Origin: Burkholderia mayonis
GTDB taxonomy: Bacteria; Pseudomonadota; Gammaproteobacteria; Burkholderiales; Burkholderiaceae
Direction: 5' to 3'
Assembly (NCBI RefSeq): GCF_001523745.2
Contig: NZ_CP013387.1
Span: 930,001-994,000 of the forward strand
Length of the DNA: 64,000 nt
Every line of letters begins with the position of its first letter. The first letter of the stretch is position 1. Made by a program: the position numbers and the translations under genes. This document shows, piece by piece, positions 36,090-45,227 of the stretch. The notes under the pieces were generated by a model that did not search any database, was not told where the DNA came from, and saw only the letters and a list, made by a program, of their open reading frames with translations.

Positions 36090-37496
36090 ATGGCGATGAT
36101 ATCGGAGTCTTCGAGCGTGGCGTCCGCCGCGCCGGCTGAAGTGCGCGCACCGGATGCGCTCGTGCGGTCGCTCAGCGTGCGCGACGTCGTGATGATCACG
36201 GTGTCGGGCGTGACGCCCGCGAGCTCGATCTTCGTGATCGCGCCGTTCGCGATCCAGCAGGCGGGCAGCGGCGCGGTGATGTCGTTCGTGCTGGGCGGGC
36301 TGCTCGCGTTCGCGTTCGCGCTTTGCTACGCAGAACTGAGCGCCGCGCACCGCAGCGCGGGCGGCGAGTACGTGATGGTCAAGCGCGTGTTCGGCGCGCT
36401 GCCCGGCTATCTGACGTTCGTCGCGGTGCTCGCCGTCAACGTGTTCATCCCAGCCGTGCTCGCGAGCGGCGCCGCGCCTTACCTGAACGCCGCGCTCGGC
36501 ACGCATTTCGGCAATCAGTCGGTCGCGCTCGCGATCGTGCTCGCGAGCTATGTTCTCGGCATCCTGAACATCCGGACCAATGCGTGGATCACCGGCGCGT
36601 TTCTCGTGATCGAGATCCTCGTGCTCGCGTTGATCGCGTATCTCGGCTTCTCCGAGCCGCATCGATCGGCGCTCGCGCTCGTGCACCCGGTCGTCGCGAA
36701 CGGCGCCGCGCTCGTGCCCGCGACGCTCGCCGCGATCATGCCGGCCGTCGGCACGGCGATCTTCTGCTACAACGGCTTCGGCGCGGCCGTGTTTCTCGCC
36801 GAGGATCTCGAAGGCGGCAACCGCGACATCGCGAAGGCGGTGATCTGCTCGCTCGCGGTGATCCTCGTCGTCGAACTCGTGCCGCTGACCGCGATCGTGC
36901 TCGGCGCGCCGTCGTTCGTCGAGCTCGCGAAGAGCGCCGATCCGATCGGCTATGTCGTCAGCGCGCTCAGCAATCCCGGCGTGTCGCGCGTCGTGAGCGG
37001 CGGCATCTTCCTGTCGGTGTTCAATGCGATCATCGCGATCGTCATCATGGTCGGGCGCTTCCTGTACAGCAGCGGACGCCATGCGTTGTGGGCGCGCTCG
37101 TGCAACGGCGCGTTCACGCGCATCCATCCGCGCTTCGAGTCGCCGTGGATTGCGACGCTGACGCTCGCGGTGCCGTCGACGCTCCTCGTGTTCGTGTCGA
37201 GCCTCGACGAGCTGACTGCGTTCACCGTCGATCTGCTGCTGCTCATCTACCTCGCCGTCGGCGTCGCGGCGCTCGCGAGCCGCGTGATGCGGCGCGACGT
37301 CGATCATCATTACCGGATGCCATGGTGGCCGCTGCCGCCGGTCGTCGCGATCGCGGGCGCCGGGTATACGTTGTATACGACGATCGCCGCCGCGACGAAG
37401 CCGACCGACCTATACATCATCGCCGGACTCGCCGTCGTCTCGCTCGCGACCTACGCGCTCTGGGCGCGCCGCAGCACGGCGTTCCGCGAACTCTGA
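36090..37496 (+). CDS. APC-family amino acid permease
   Basis: A 468-aa inner-membrane transporter with about 12 hydrophobic segments. The N-terminal VVMITVSGVTPASSIFVIAP and AHRSAGGEYVMVKRVFGALP, with CYNGFGAAVFLAEDLEGGNR in the middle, are typical of amino acid/polyamine/organocation permeases. The ATG at 36090 has AAAGGAG. It lies 27 bases before the DmpA-type peptidase, so both are likely co-transcribed; import of short beta-amino peptides or of their amino acids is inferred from that pairing. Confidence 0.85.
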   Translation: MAMISESSSVASAAPAEVRAPDALVRSLSVRDVVMITVSGVTPASSIFVIAPFAIQQAGSGAVMSFVLGGLLAFAFALCYAELSAAHRSAGGEYVMVKRVFGALPGYLTFVAVLAVNVFIPAVLASGAAPYLNAALGTHFGNQSVALAIVLASYVLGILNIRTNAWITGAFLVIEILVLALIAYLGFSEPHRSALALVHPVVANGAALVPATLAAIMPAVGTAIFCYNGFGAAVFLAEDLEGGNRDIAKAVICSLAVILVVELVPLTAIVLGAPSFVELAKSADPIGYVVSALSNPGVSRVVSGGIFLSVFNAIIAIVIMVGRFLYSSGRHALWARSCNGAFTRIHPRFESPWIATLTLAVPSTLLVFVSSLDELTAFTVDLLLLIYLAVGVAALASRVMRRDVDHHYRMPWWPLPPVVAIAGAGYTLYTTIAAATKPTDLYIIAGLAVVSLATYALWARRSTAFREL

Positions 37497-37523
37497 CCAA
37501 CGAACTGGGAGAGGACCATCAGC

Positions 37524-38654
37524 ATGCGCACACGAGATCTGGGCATCCGCATCGGCCGCGGCAAGCCGGGACGCTTCAACGCGATCACCGACGTCGCGGG
37601 CGTGCGGGTCGGGCATCACACGCTGCACGTCGATGCGGGCGACGCGTCGGCGCACACGGGCGTGACGGTGATCGAGCCGCGCGCCGGCCGAGCGCGCGAC
37701 GAGCCTTGCTTCGCAGGCGTTCACGTGCTGAACGGCAATGGCGACGCGACCGGGCTCGAATGGATCCGCGAGGCGGGGCTCTTGACGACGCCGATCGCTT
37801 ATACGAACACGCATGGCGTCGGCGTCGTGCGCGACGCGCTGATCGCGATCGAGCGCGCGCAGGGCGGCGCGCGCGATCGCGATCATGTGTACTGGTGCAT
37901 GCCGGTCGTGATGGAGACCTTCGACGGACTCCTGAACGACATCTGGGGGCAGCACGTGCAAGCCGAACATGTTGCGCAGGCGCTCGCCGTCGCGTGTTCG
38001 GGGCCCGTCGAGGAGGGCTGCGTCGGCGGCGGCACCGGGATGATCTGCCACGAGTTCAAGGGCGGCATCGGCACCGCGTCGCGTGTCGTCGCCGATGCGT
38101 CGGGCGGCTGGACGGTCGGCGCGCTCGTGCAGGCGAATTACGGGCAGCGCGCCGCGCTGCGCGTCGCGGGCTACCCGGTCGGAGAAGTGCTGCGCGACGC
38201 GCATTCGCCGTTCAGCGAGCCTGCCGCGGCGGGCGAGCCCGGAATGGGCTCGATCGTCGTGACGCTCGCGACCGATGCGCCGCTGCTGCCGCATCAATGC
38301 ACGCGGCTCGCGCAGCGCGCGAGCGTCGGCCTTGCGCGCGTCGGCGGCGGCACTGACAACTCGAGCGGCGACATCTTCGTCGCGTTCGCGACCGGCAACA
38401 CCGGCTTGCCGGTCGCGAGCTACGGACGCTCGGGGCCGACGACGATCGGCGTGCGGATGGTCGCCGACGCGCACATCTCGGCGCTATTCGACGCGGCGGC
38501 GGAAGCGGTCGAGGAGGCGATCGTCAACGCGCTCGTGGCGGCGACCGGTCTCGCGGCGCGCGGCGTGCGCGTCGACGCGCTCGGTGCGGCGCGGCTCGTC
38601 GATGCGATGCGCGAGACCGGATGGCGGCCGCGCACGGGCGACGCTCAGCCGTAG
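37524..38654 (+). CDS. P1-family aminopeptidase/D-esterase (DmpA/BapA type)
   Basis: A 376-aa Ntn-fold hydrolase, matching the family length of about 375. It has FNAITDVAGVRVGHHTLHVD, the glycine-rich EEGCVGGGTGMICHEFKGGI, and the self-cleavage region RVGGGTDNSSGDIFVAFATG. There the chain is cut before the nucleophilic Ser preceding Gly-Asp. DmpA and BapA release N-terminal beta-amino acids, D-residues or L-residues from peptides and amides, including beta-alanyl peptides such as carnosine. Its 3' end overlaps the convergent phosphatase gene by 10 bases. Confidence 0.9.
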   Translation: MRTRDLGIRIGRGKPGRFNAITDVAGVRVGHHTLHVDAGDASAHTGVTVIEPRAGRARDEPCFAGVHVLNGNGDATGLEWIREAGLLTTPIAYTNTHGVGVVRDALIAIERAQGGARDRDHVYWCMPVVMETFDGLLNDIWGQHVQAEHVAQALAVACSGPVEEGCVGGGTGMICHEFKGGIGTASRVVADASGGWTVGALVQANYGQRAALRVAGYPVGEVLRDAHSPFSEPAAAGEPGMGSIVVTLATDAPLLPHQCTRLAQRASVGLARVGGGTDNSSGDIFVAFATGNTGLPVASYGRSGPTTIGVRMVADAHISALFDAAAEAVEEAIVNALVAATGLAARGVRVDALGAARLVDAMRETGWRPRTGDAQP

Positions 38655-40294
38655 CCGTGGCAACGCTTCAGGCCCGCGTAGTCGTAGAAGCGGCTGCCGG
38701 GCGCGATGCGCGCGTCGTCGCATGCGGCCTGGAAATCGGTCTCGCGCTCGTTGTACAGCATCTTCACGATGAGCCGTGAACCGTTGCGGTAAACGTCCCA
38801 CTGCAGGTTCGCGGCCATCGGCGACACCGTCTCGCCGCGCCACGGGTTGCTCGCGTATGTGTAGGTCTGCGCCTGCGGCACGGGCGCGAATACACTTTTG
38901 AGCTTCAGGATCGACGCGAACGGAATCACGACTTCGGCATGCGTGAAGCGCAGCTTCGCCGCGTTCGTCAGGTCGCCGCGCGCGATCGCATCGATCTCGC
39001 CGAAGAAGTCGTCGACGAGCCCCTGCGCCATCCGGTACGTGACCGGATTCGCTTCGGCGATGCCTGGGCCTTTCTCGTAGAAATCCTCGGCGTCCTGAAG
39101 ATAGGCGAGGTACTCGGCCTGCGGCGCGGCGATGTAGCGCTCCATCGCGACGCCGCCTGTCTCGGTCGTCATCGCGGGCGCGACCTGCAGCAGGTTGTAC
39201 AGCACGTTAGCGGCGTCGGCGGCCGACTTGATCTTCGTCTTGCCGTCGCCCTTGATCGTGTTGCCGAACTTGCCGTCCGCCGACGCGAACGTATACGTGC
39301 CCGTGTTCGAGAACGTGTAGCCCGTCGTGCCGAGCTTCGCGACGAAATCGGGCGTCACGAGGCCGGCGAGCACCGTCTGCGCGACCTGTGTCGTCTGCGG
39401 CGACTGCGCGATCGCATCGAGCTTCGCGGTGACGACGGAATTGCTCCCGTACGCCTGATACGCGATGCTGTCGCGATAGATCGCGTAATACGGATCGGTC
39501 ATCGACGTGACGAGATCGGTCGCGGGCTTCAGCGAGTGGAAGTACAGGAGAAAGCGGTTGACGCCCGCGGCTTGCGCGACGGGCGCGCCTTCCGGGTAGC
39601 CGGCCGGCGCGGGCGGCAGCGTGATCGACTGCGCGAGCGCGGGGCGCGCGGCGACGAGCGCGCCGGAGAAGTACGTCGAGCTGTCGACTGCGCGATCCTG
39701 GCCGGAATTGACGACGACGATCCTGCGCGGCGCGCTGCCGGCCGCCGCGCCCGCAACCGTGTCGAACAGCGCGGGCAGCCGCTGCAGCAGCCGCGCGGCG
39801 AGTTGCCGATGCTCGCGGATGCCGGCTTGCGTGAGATTGCCGTAACCGGGCGTCGAGATGCCCGCGACGCCGTAGCCGAGCAGCGCGTTCGCCTTCATCA
39901 TCGTGAACGTGTCGGCCTTCAACTGCTGGCCGAGCGGCGTCAGCGCACCGTCGGCGTCGGCCTTCTGCAGCATGTCGTAAATCGCGCCGTCGTACTTGAA
40001 GCCGGACAGCCCGCGCGAGCCGTGGCGCGCGACCATCTCCGTATAGACGGGTGCGTAACCCGCGGGCGGCGCTTCGTAGGTCGATGCGTCCTGCTGCGGA
40101 CGATAAGGCGTCTTCGTCTGATAGTAGGTGGGTGTCGCCGATGCCGGGGACGGTGCCGACGCGGGTGCATCAGGCGTCGGGTTCGGCTGCGCGGACGGCG
40201 GCGAGCCGTCGTCGTTCGCGTCATCGGCGCCGCAAGCGGCGAGCGCGGCGCACAGCAGGGTTGGAGCGAGAAGGCGGGAGAGGCGACGTTTCAT
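38645..40294 (-). CDS. Histidine acid phosphatase lipoprotein (MINPP/phytase-like)
   Basis: A 549-aa lipoprotein: basic start, hydrophobic core and lipobox LCAALAACGAD, then a Pro/Ser/Ala-rich linker. The catalytic N-terminal motif is EMVARHGSRGLSG (RHGxR), and the acid/base motif near the C-terminus is HAEVVIPFASI. The HAE form, in place of HD, is characteristic of multiple inositol polyphosphate phosphatases, so a periplasmic or surface phytase-like role is likely. The start has no clear ribosome site; a GTG two codons upstream is possible. It stands alone. Confidence 0.85.
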   Translation of the reverse strand: MKRRLSRLLAPTLLCAALAACGADDANDDGSPPSAQPNPTPDAPASAPSPASATPTYYQTKTPYRPQQDASTYEAPPAGYAPVYTEMVARHGSRGLSGFKYDGAIYDMLQKADADGALTPLGQQLKADTFTMMKANALLGYGVAGISTPGYGNLTQAGIREHRQLAARLLQRLPALFDTVAGAAAGSAPRRIVVVNSGQDRAVDSSTYFSGALVAARPALAQSITLPPAPAGYPEGAPVAQAAGVNRFLLYFHSLKPATDLVTSMTDPYYAIYRDSIAYQAYGSNSVVTAKLDAIAQSPQTTQVAQTVLAGLVTPDFVAKLGTTGYTFSNTGTYTFASADGKFGNTIKGDGKTKIKSAADAANVLYNLLQVAPAMTTETGGVAMERYIAAPQAEYLAYLQDAEDFYEKGPGIAEANPVTYRMAQGLVDDFFGEIDAIARGDLTNAAKLRFTHAEVVIPFASILKLKSVFAPVPQAQTYTYASNPWRGETVSPMAANLQWDVYRNGSRLIVKMLYNERETDFQAACDDARIAPGSRFYDYAGLKRCHGYG

Positions 40295-40412
40295 CGACAC
40301 GGAGGAGCGAAGGCTGATCGGCTTGAAGGCACCGCCGCTCGTCGAGACGTTGCGCGGACGGTGAATCGAGCGCGCAGTCTCGCAAAGGAATTTGACAGCT
40401 TGAAGTCATGAA

Positions 40413-40439
40413 ACGGAAAGCTCTTCGCGAGCTTTCCGT
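40413..40439 (-). terminator. Perfect 11-bp hairpin after the 71-aa gene
   Basis: ACGGAAAGCTC (40413-40423) and GAGCTTTCCGT (40429-40439) form a perfect stem with a 5-base loop. It lies 29 bases past the stop of the small secreted-protein gene on the minus strand and before the phosphatase start. The sequence after it on that strand begins TTTCATGAC, a weak T-tract, so termination is likely but not certain. Confidence 0.6.
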
Positions 40440-40467
40440 GCAGGCGGGAGCGCGGCGCGCACGACGC

Positions 40468-40683
40468 TCAACTGCCGAAGTAGATGTTGCAGAAGCTGAC
40501 CGGGCCGACGCATTCGTTCGGGTCTTTGCGGTCTTGATGGGCGGCGGGGACGCGGCCGGCGGATTGCACGGTCTCGGTGCGGTTCGCCGGTTGCCGGCCC
40601 GCGTCGGCGGCGGGTTGCGCGTGAGCAGCGGCCATGACGGCAGACAGCGACAGCGCGACGACGGCGATTTGCAGCGACTTCAT
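40468..40683 (-). CDS. Small secreted protein, 71 aa
   Basis: MKSLQIAVVALSLSAVMAAA then HAQ gives a clear signal peptide cleaved near residue 23. The mature part of about 48 residues is hydrophilic and ends NECVGPVSFCNIYFGS, with two cysteines seven residues apart. No family recognised; small Burkholderia exported proteins of this style are common and uncharacterised. The start has AAGGAGAA at good spacing and a hairpin follows the stop, so it is probably a single-gene transcript. Confidence 0.7.
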   Translation of the reverse strand: MKSLQIAVVALSLSAVMAAAHAQPAADAGRQPANRTETVQSAGRVPAAHQDRKDPNECVGPVSFCNIYFGS

Positions 40684-40809
40684 TTGAATTTCTCCTTGAG
40701 GTTTTCCGTCTTGCGTGACGGTGATGAAACTATATGACTCGGATCGGATTGGATTAATCGGCCGGCCTGGGGAGCTTCTTTCCATTTCGCACAACGATCG
40801 TTCGGTGCG

Positions 40810-43065
40810 TCAGCCGCGCCTTGCGCGCTCGCGCTCGCGGGCGCGCGCGCCGCGATTGAATGGCGCGTCCTGGTCGATCAGCGCGCAGCGGATGAAGTGC
40901 AGGCAGCTCACGATGCGCTGCATCTGCCGGCGCTCGTCGGGCACCGCATACCACAGGTGCTGCGTGTGCTGGACCGCGCGGATCGCGAGATTGACCGACT
41001 TCAGCGCGCGCGCGAGCCGATGCGCGTCGGGCGTCTCGAAGAGCGGCGGCAGCGCCTCGCGCACCGCGTCGATCAGGACGGTCCAGCGCAGCGCCTGCGC
41101 GGGCTGCGCGGCCGTGAACGACTGCATCTCGCGGCGCAGGTCGATCACCGCGTGGCCGACTTCGAGCGTCGCGAGCATCCAGTGCAGCGCGTCGCGATGT
41201 CGTCGCGAGCGCTTCATCAGCAGGTTGCGCAGCTGCGACATCAGATCGTGCGAGCTCGACTGGAAGCGCTGGTCGAGGCCTTGCAGCGGGCCGTCGCACG
41301 CGAGCGTGACCTGGCGGCGCAAGTCGCGCGTGATCCGGCCGGTGAGCCACGGCATCTCTGCGGGGAAGATCACCGCGAACGCGAGCGACGCGGCGAGCAT
41401 CGACGCGACGAGCGCAAGCCCGTTGTTCATCAGCGCGTCGGGAGCGTAGGCGATTACATTGTCGGGCCCCGCGAGCAGGCAGAAGAACACGACGAAGCCG
41501 ATCCCGTAGCCGGACTTGCCGGGGCGTGTCGCGAGATACGCGCCCGCCGCGAGCGTGGGGGCGAGCGTCACGCACAGCAGCGGAAAGCCATCGATGTTCG
41601 GATACACGTAGCAGATGTACAGATAGCCCGCGATCGTCGCGAGCGCCGCGCCCGCGGCCATCTGCGCGACGAAGCGGCTCGCGCGCGGCGCGGTCGAGCT
41701 GAGCGCGCACGCGATCGCGGTGCCGATCACCGCGAGCCCGCCGCTCGACCATTCGGATGCGATCCAGAACGCGCTCATCGCGCCCATCGCGGCGAGCGTG
41801 CGCAGGAACGTGAAGCCGACGAAGTAGCGGTTGGTCTTCACCGCGTAGCGCGTGACCGAGCGCTCGAGCACGTGGCTGTCGAGCGCGAGCGACGCATGTG
41901 TCTCCGCATAGCCGAGGAAATCGTCGACGAAGCGGTAGAGCAGCTCGATCGCGGTGTCGAAGTCGAGCACGCCGGCGCTCGCGAGCGTCTCGACCGCGCG
42001 CCGCGACGCGCGCGCGCGCTTCGGCAGCGCGGCGAGATACGCGCTCAGCTCGACGAGCGCCGGCGCGGGCGGGCTCGCTTGCGCCGCGCGCTGCCGCGCG
42101 AGATCGTCACGCAGCGCGGACAGCACGGCCGGCAGCGCATCGACGTGCGGGGCGATCGCCGCGAGCACTTCGACCGCACGGTTCGCGCGCAGCCGCCTGA
42201 GCAACTGATGGAATGCATGGAGCCGTGCGCACGCGTTCATGAACTCGCTGTTCAGTCGCGCGAGCCGCCGGCTGCGCGCGCGGATGTGCGGATCCTCAAA
42301 CGATGCGAACGCGCGCGTCGCCTCGAAGCCGACGATGCCGTCGACGAAATCGGCGAAGCGCCGCTCGAAATCGCTGCGTTCGACGGAGCCGGCCAGCGTG
42401 CTCGCGGCGAACGCGACGAAATCGGCGTGCCGGCCGTTCAGCGAGCGCATCAGCGCGTCGCTCGAGCTGACGGGAAACACGAGCGCGCTGACCGCGCCCG
42501 AGCAGAAGATGCCGACCGCGACTTCGGCCGCGCGCGTGAGCGCGGACAGGAACAGCGTGTTCGGCGCCATCACCGCGGGCAGGCCGATCAGCGCGGCGGT
42601 ATAGCCGGCGAGCACGTAGCCGTACCAGCGGAAGTGCCGGTTGCGCACGGCGGCCGCGATGCAGCCCGCGACCCACAGCGTGATGCCCGCCATGTAGAGC
42701 TCCGGCTGCTGCGCGAACAGGCCGCCCAGCGCGAGCGCGGCGGCGAGCCCGACGCCCGTGCCGACGATGCGATAGAAGCTCTTCGCGAACACCATCCCGC
42801 TCATCGGCTGCATCAGCACGAACACGGTCGTCATCGCGATTCGCGGCTGCGACAGGTCGAGCAGCATCGCGATGCCCATCGCGAGCAGCGCGGCTGTGAC
42901 CGTCTTCGCGAGATGCAGCCAGACGAGGCCGTCGCGGCCCGCCCAGTCGCACGCGAGCCTGCCGACGCTTCGCAGCCGCTCCTGCCATCGTTGCGGGTCG
43001 ATGAGGATTCGCTGTAGCGTGGGCTCGTGCTTCATGGCTTGTGGCAGTGCTTCTGGCAGACGCAT
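40810..43065 (-). CDS. FUSC-family inner-membrane exporter (aromatic acid/fusaric acid type)
   Basis: A 751-aa protein with the twin FUSC layout: an N-terminal block of about six membrane segments (TTVFVLMQPMSGMVFAKSFY, GYTAALIGLPAVM), a long soluble helical middle, a second membrane block (VIGTAIACALSSTAPRASRF, YATRPGKSG-like) and a soluble tail. Related AaeB and FusC pumps expel hydroxylated aromatic acids. Usually an adaptor and a small AaeX gene adjoin; neither is present here. The ATG at 43065 has GGAGG. It is divergent from a LysR regulator. Confidence 0.85.
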   Translation of the reverse strand: MRLPEALPQAMKHEPTLQRILIDPQRWQERLRSVGRLACDWAGRDGLVWLHLAKTVTAALLAMGIAMLLDLSQPRIAMTTVFVLMQPMSGMVFAKSFYRIVGTGVGLAAALALGGLFAQQPELYMAGITLWVAGCIAAAVRNRHFRWYGYVLAGYTAALIGLPAVMAPNTLFLSALTRAAEVAVGIFCSGAVSALVFPVSSSDALMRSLNGRHADFVAFAASTLAGSVERSDFERRFADFVDGIVGFEATRAFASFEDPHIRARSRRLARLNSEFMNACARLHAFHQLLRRLRANRAVEVLAAIAPHVDALPAVLSALRDDLARQRAAQASPPAPALVELSAYLAALPKRARASRRAVETLASAGVLDFDTAIELLYRFVDDFLGYAETHASLALDSHVLERSVTRYAVKTNRYFVGFTFLRTLAAMGAMSAFWIASEWSSGGLAVIGTAIACALSSTAPRASRFVAQMAAGAALATIAGYLYICYVYPNIDGFPLLCVTLAPTLAAGAYLATRPGKSGYGIGFVVFFCLLAGPDNVIAYAPDALMNNGLALVASMLAASLAFAVIFPAEMPWLTGRITRDLRRQVTLACDGPLQGLDQRFQSSSHDLMSQLRNLLMKRSRRHRDALHWMLATLEVGHAVIDLRREMQSFTAAQPAQALRWTVLIDAVREALPPLFETPDAHRLARALKSVNLAIRAVQHTQHLWYAVPDERRQMQRIVSCLHFIRCALIDQDAPFNRGARARERERARRG

Positions 43066-43168
43066 ATCGAGGGCCTCCGGCCTGCGCGACGATGCCAGTC
43101 CCGGCCGGAGAGGCGCCGATTGTAGGAGCCGCGCGCCCGCGTATTAACGCAACTGCGGGGAAACCTTA

Positions 43169-43185
43169 GTTGCCGTGGCGGCAAC
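43169..43185. promoter_or_regulatory. LysR-type palindrome GTTGCC-N5-GGCAAC
   Basis: GTTGCC (43169-43174), 5 bases, GGCAAC (43180-43185): a perfect 6-bp inverted pair containing a T-N11-A core, in the 176-base divergent gap between the FUSC exporter and the LysR gene. This is the expected recognition site of the neighbouring regulator. Confidence 0.55.
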
Positions 43186-43241
43186 AATGCGCGTGTCCCG
43201 CTGGAGGACAATATCGACTCTTCGGAATGTTTTGGACACGA

Positions 43242-44252
43242 ATGGATACGTTACAGAACATGCGGGTGTTCGCTCGCGTGGTGGAGGCAGGCAGCTTCAC
43301 GGCAGCCGCGCAATCACTGAATTCGACGACGGGCGCGATGTCGCGCGCGGTGTCCGAGCTCGAGGCCCGGCTGCGCACGCGCCTGATGAACCGCTCGACG
43401 CGGCGTCTCGCGTTGACGCCCGCCGGCGAGCGCTATCTGCTGCGTTGCCGGCAGATTCTCGCGGACGTCGATCAGGCGGAAGAAGATGCGAGCCGCGCGC
43501 ACGAGCGACCCGCCGGCGTGCTGCGGATGCATAGCTTCGCGAGCATCGGCCAGCATTACGTATTGCCCGCGCTGACCGCATACCGCGGCCAGCATCCGGA
43601 CGTGTCGATCGAGCTCACGCTGTCGCAGCGGATGCCGGACCTGTTCGACGGATCGAGCGACATGGCGGTCGTGACCGCGTCGTCGCTGCCCGATTCCGAG
43701 CTCGTGTCGCATCTGCTCGGCTCGACGTTCAGCATTCTGTGCGCGACGCCCGCGTATCTGCGCGCGCACGGCGCGCCGCGCGCCCCGCGCGATCTCGCGC
43801 GGCACGCGTGCCTGACGCTGCGCACGCCCGCGTTCCCGACGCACGAATGGCTGCTCGAAGGGCCGAACGGCACCGAGGAGATCAAGGTCGACGGTCCGGT
43901 GCAGACCAATACCGCCGAATCGCTCGCGGTCGCGATCCGCGCGGGGATCGGCATAGGCATGCTGCCGCTCTATGCGGCGATCGAAGACCTGCGCTGCGGC
44001 AATCTCGTGCGTGTGCTGCCCGCGCATCGGCTGCAGAAGATGAACGTCTATGCGCTCTATCCGTCGCGCCGTTTCATCGATGCAAAGGTGCGGACCTGGG
44101 TCGACGCGCTGCGCTTCCACATGCCGAAGATGATTGCGCGCGACGAAGCGATGCTGGCGGCGATCGGCGCGGAGGCGTCCGACGCGACGCAAAGCACGAT
44201 CGCCGTGGCGCTCGACGTCGGCCTCGAATCGACGCACGCGCTCAGTCATTGA
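43242..44252 (+). CDS. LysR-family regulator of the FUSC exporter
   Basis: A 336-aa LysR protein beginning MDTLQNMRVFARVVEAGSFT, with helix-turn-helix AAAQSLNSTTGAMSRAVSEL and LNRST-like turn (LMNRSTRRLALTPAGERYL). The effector domain follows (FASIGQHYVLPALTAYRGQH, IRAGIGIGMLPLYAAIEDL). It carries a longer C-terminal tail than usual (about 35 residues after the domain). Divergent position from the FUSC gene suggests an AaeR-like local regulator that senses an aromatic acid. Confidence 0.88.
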   Translation: MDTLQNMRVFARVVEAGSFTAAAQSLNSTTGAMSRAVSELEARLRTRLMNRSTRRLALTPAGERYLLRCRQILADVDQAEEDASRAHERPAGVLRMHSFASIGQHYVLPALTAYRGQHPDVSIELTLSQRMPDLFDGSSDMAVVTASSLPDSELVSHLLGSTFSILCATPAYLRAHGAPRAPRDLARHACLTLRTPAFPTHEWLLEGPNGTEEIKVDGPVQTNTAESLAVAIRAGIGIGMLPLYAAIEDLRCGNLVRVLPAHRLQKMNVYALYPSRRFIDAKVRTWVDALRFHMPKMIARDEAMLAAIGAEASDATQSTIAVALDVGLESTHALSH

Positions 44253-44606
44253 TCGAGCTTTCGGTGGCGGCGGGACGCGCTGCCTCGCCGTTCCGGATGG
44301 ACGGCGGCGCGTCGCGTATCGTGTCGCTTGCGGGCTTGGCGTGTTGCATTGTCGTGTCGAGAGCGGGACGTTGCGCGGCGCGGTCGAGGGTGGGTTGGAT
44401 TCGCTGCATGTTCGCGTCGTCATTGCATCGTCATTGACCAGGCGATGAAACGATGTGCGAGTGGACCGGTTGCGCAATGCAACGGCGAGGCAGCGAAATA
44501 ATGAAGCGGCAAACAGCAAACAGCAAACAGCAAAGAGACGATGCATCGCGCATCGCCTCTTCTTCCGTGATGTCTCCTTGCCCGACGTCTCCCGAGCGAC
44601 GCTCGC
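44253..44606. other. 354-base gap with a 7-bp tandem repeat
   Basis: Convergent gap between the LysR and DUF4148 genes. It contains three perfect copies of AAACAGC at 44511-44531, a likely VNTR. No gene is supported. Confidence 0.55.
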
Positions 44607-44909
44607 TTATTGCGCGTTCGCCGCCGGCTTGCCGGCCTGCGTGGCACCCGCGACAGCCGGACCGTGCGCGGACTCGGCGGCCTTGCGCGCGGCGAGACGT
44701 TTCGCTTCGAGACGGCGCTGCGCAGCCTGGATGTCGTCCGGATAGGTCGTCTCGTTGCCGCGCGACGGCTGATAGCCGACCGATTCCAGATCGGCGAGCT
44801 CCTGAATGACTTGCGCGCGCGTGAGCGAGCCGTTCGCTGATTGGGCAAACGAGACGACCGGTGCGGCGAGCACGAGTGCGGTGGCAACGGTGACGACGAT
44901 CGATTTCAA
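44607..44909 (-). CDS. DUF4148 exported protein
   Basis: A 100-aa protein of a family nearly restricted to Burkholderia and relatives. Signal peptide [20 protein letters not shown] then AQ; mature motif [20 protein letters not shown], then [16 protein letters not shown], the DUF4148 signature. I start at TTG (44909): GGAGG lies five bases before it and homologues begin M-K-S, whereas no in-frame ATG is correctly placed. Function unknown; such proteins are periplasmic and often present in many copies. Confidence 0.85.
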   Translation of the reverse strand: MKSIVVTVATALVLAAPVVSFAQSANGSLTRAQVIQELADLESVGYQPSRGNETTYPDDIQAAQRRLEAKRLAARKAAESAHGPAVAGATQAGKPAANAQ

Positions 44910-45227
44910 GATGACCTCCAGTGTGATTCGGTTCGATGCAGTTCGCGATGGACGATCCGAACTGACGAAGCAAAGTCTACGCAGCGGCCGCGCGTGGAAA
45001 AACCGGCGGCGCCGGTACGCAGCCTTCCAGATCGCACAACACTGAAAAGCAGAAGGGCGCGTCACGCAGCCAATCGGGGTGCGGTTGCGTGACGGAAATG
45101 TGTCCGTTCGTTCCGGCCTGCGCAAAGAAGCGCTGCGCGCCGGGCCGCTGATCCGGGACGGACGAATCCCTACACTCGATCGTCGTCGGATCGAGTCGTT
45201 TCATTTCCATCAACAAGGAGTTTCGTT
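44910..45227. other. 318-base divergent control region
   Basis: Between the DUF4148 gene and the porin gene; should carry both promoters. I see no strong dyad. The last bases before the porin ATG include AAGGAG. Confidence 0.45.
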
